From Pseudomonadota bacterium (GTDB lineage Bacteria; Pseudomonadota; Gammaproteobacteria; Burkholderiales; Eutrophovitaceae), in assembly GCA_002704665.1 (NCBI GenBank), contig PAHB01000082.1, positions 1-14,763 of the forward strand: 14,763 nt of DNA. Reading direction: 5' to 3'. The position numbers and the translations under genes were made by a program. The notes beneath the pieces were generated by a model, which saw only the letters and a list, made by a program, of their open reading frames with translations, had not been told where the DNA came from and searched no databases. Below, piece after piece: positions 14,287 through 14,763 of this stretch (position 1 is its first letter; the number at the start of each line of letters is the position of its first letter).

Positions 14287-14763
14287 ATGTATTAATGTCT
14301 AAATTATCAATATATGCAATGTCAATTTTGACATTAGTAGCATGCGCTCCGAAGGTTCTCTATGACGATCCAAAAAAAATTGAGACACTCACAATAAATT
14401 TCAGTTCAACCGACCTGCAAATTATTTCACAAGCAATGGTTGACTCAGTTTTGAAATCAGTCATAGCAAATGATGAAAATAAGCCGATTATAGTAATTGA
14501 GGAGATAAAAAATAAAACCTCAGAATATATTGATACTTCTGTGATTACAGACAGCATTAGAGCGAAACTCTCTAACAGTGGGTTAATCCAATTTGGAGTT
14601 AATATTGACGAATTAGAAGGTCAAATTAGTGAAATTGATCGGCAGCAAGGTGAATATTATGATGAAAATTTAAGTGTTGAGAAAGGTAAACTTGCCGGTG
14701 CTGATTATAGACTCTCAGGTAGTCTGATTTCGATTGATAAGTCTAAAAAGAAATTATTTAAGA
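14283..14763 (+). CDS. lpoB: LpoB-family penicillin-binding-protein activator, C-terminus outside the window
   Basis: An ATG overlapping the YcfL-like stop opens a frame that stays open to the window edge (160 codons seen). The signal peptide ends TLVAC, so lipidation at Cys21 (or Cys17 if the second ATG at 14295 is used). The body shows VIEEIKNKTSEYIDTSVI, SIRAKLSNSGLIQFG and ADYRLSGSLISID, the LpoB domain that reaches from the outer membrane to stimulate the bifunctional peptidoglycan synthase PBP1B. The last blocks of the family are missing only because the window ends. The gene order COG3014-like, YcfL-like, LpoB supports the call. Confidence 0.85.
   Translation, partial: MNVLMSKLSIYAMSILTLVACAPKVLYDDPKKIETLTINFSSTDLQIISQAMVDSVLKSVIANDENKPIIVIEEIKNKTSEYIDTSVITDSIRAKLSNSGLIQFGVNIDELEGQISEIDRQQGEYYDENLSVEKGKLAGADYRLSGSLISIDKSKKKLFK

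Noticed and set aside
1..14763. CRISPR array, insertion sequence, phage or toxin-antitoxin genes
   Set aside because: No regularly spaced repeats, transposase, integrase, phage structural genes or recognisable toxin-antitoxin pair were seen; the NYN-domain gene lacks an antitoxin-like partner.

Overview
This AT-rich window looks like a chromosomal stretch from a Gram-negative bacterium of the Pseudomonadota, probably a free-living (marine-type) alpha- or gammaproteobacterium. Support comes from an HspQ gene, a YcfL/LpoB lipoprotein operon, a sugar-acid dehydratase set and a Sec-exported Sel1-repeat protein. I cannot fix the class from sequence alone. By eye, base composition falls near 9.65 kb: the left two thirds are moderately AT-rich and the right third is very AT-rich.

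Left block (1-6.1 kb, all on the minus strand). In transcription order: a PhzF-family isomerase, a mandelate-racemase/enolase-superfamily sugar-acid dehydratase, a CsoR-type metal regulator locus, an unknown 143-residue protein, a UxaA/GarD-type dehydratase, a CitE-type lyase and the start of an FkbM methyltransferase that runs off the window. Two dehydratases plus a C-C lyase suggest hydroxy-acid or sugar-acid catabolism, but no transporter or dedicated regulator is visible.

The CsoR locus is the most striking part. A near-consensus sigma70 promoter (TTGACA, 17 nt, TATTAT) has a perfect CsoR-type operator lying over its -10 element and predicted start site. The first downstream ATG sits where transcription should begin and opens a possible leaderless 55-residue membrane peptide. 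The csoR reading frame follows in the same frame after a single TAG, but it has no ATG, GTG or TTG where the conserved N-terminus (SHPSHK...) begins. The expected Met codon reads AGG.

Middle block (6.2-9.65 kb). A NYN-domain putative RNase lies downstream of an IsdG/HmoA-type heme monooxygenase-like gene with the N-W-H triad intact. Then come a secreted unknown protein, two tiny membrane proteins and a Sel1-repeat gene broken by a one-base frameshift in an A-run.

Right block (9.65 kb to end). A DMT/EamA transporter and a glutathione S-transferase are divergent. They are followed by a gene-poor stretch with a possible relic of a second EamA gene, then hspQ, then a tight lipoprotein operon: COG3014-like, YcfL-like and LpoB. 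That operon probably serves outer-membrane control of peptidoglycan synthases; LpoB is cut by the window end.
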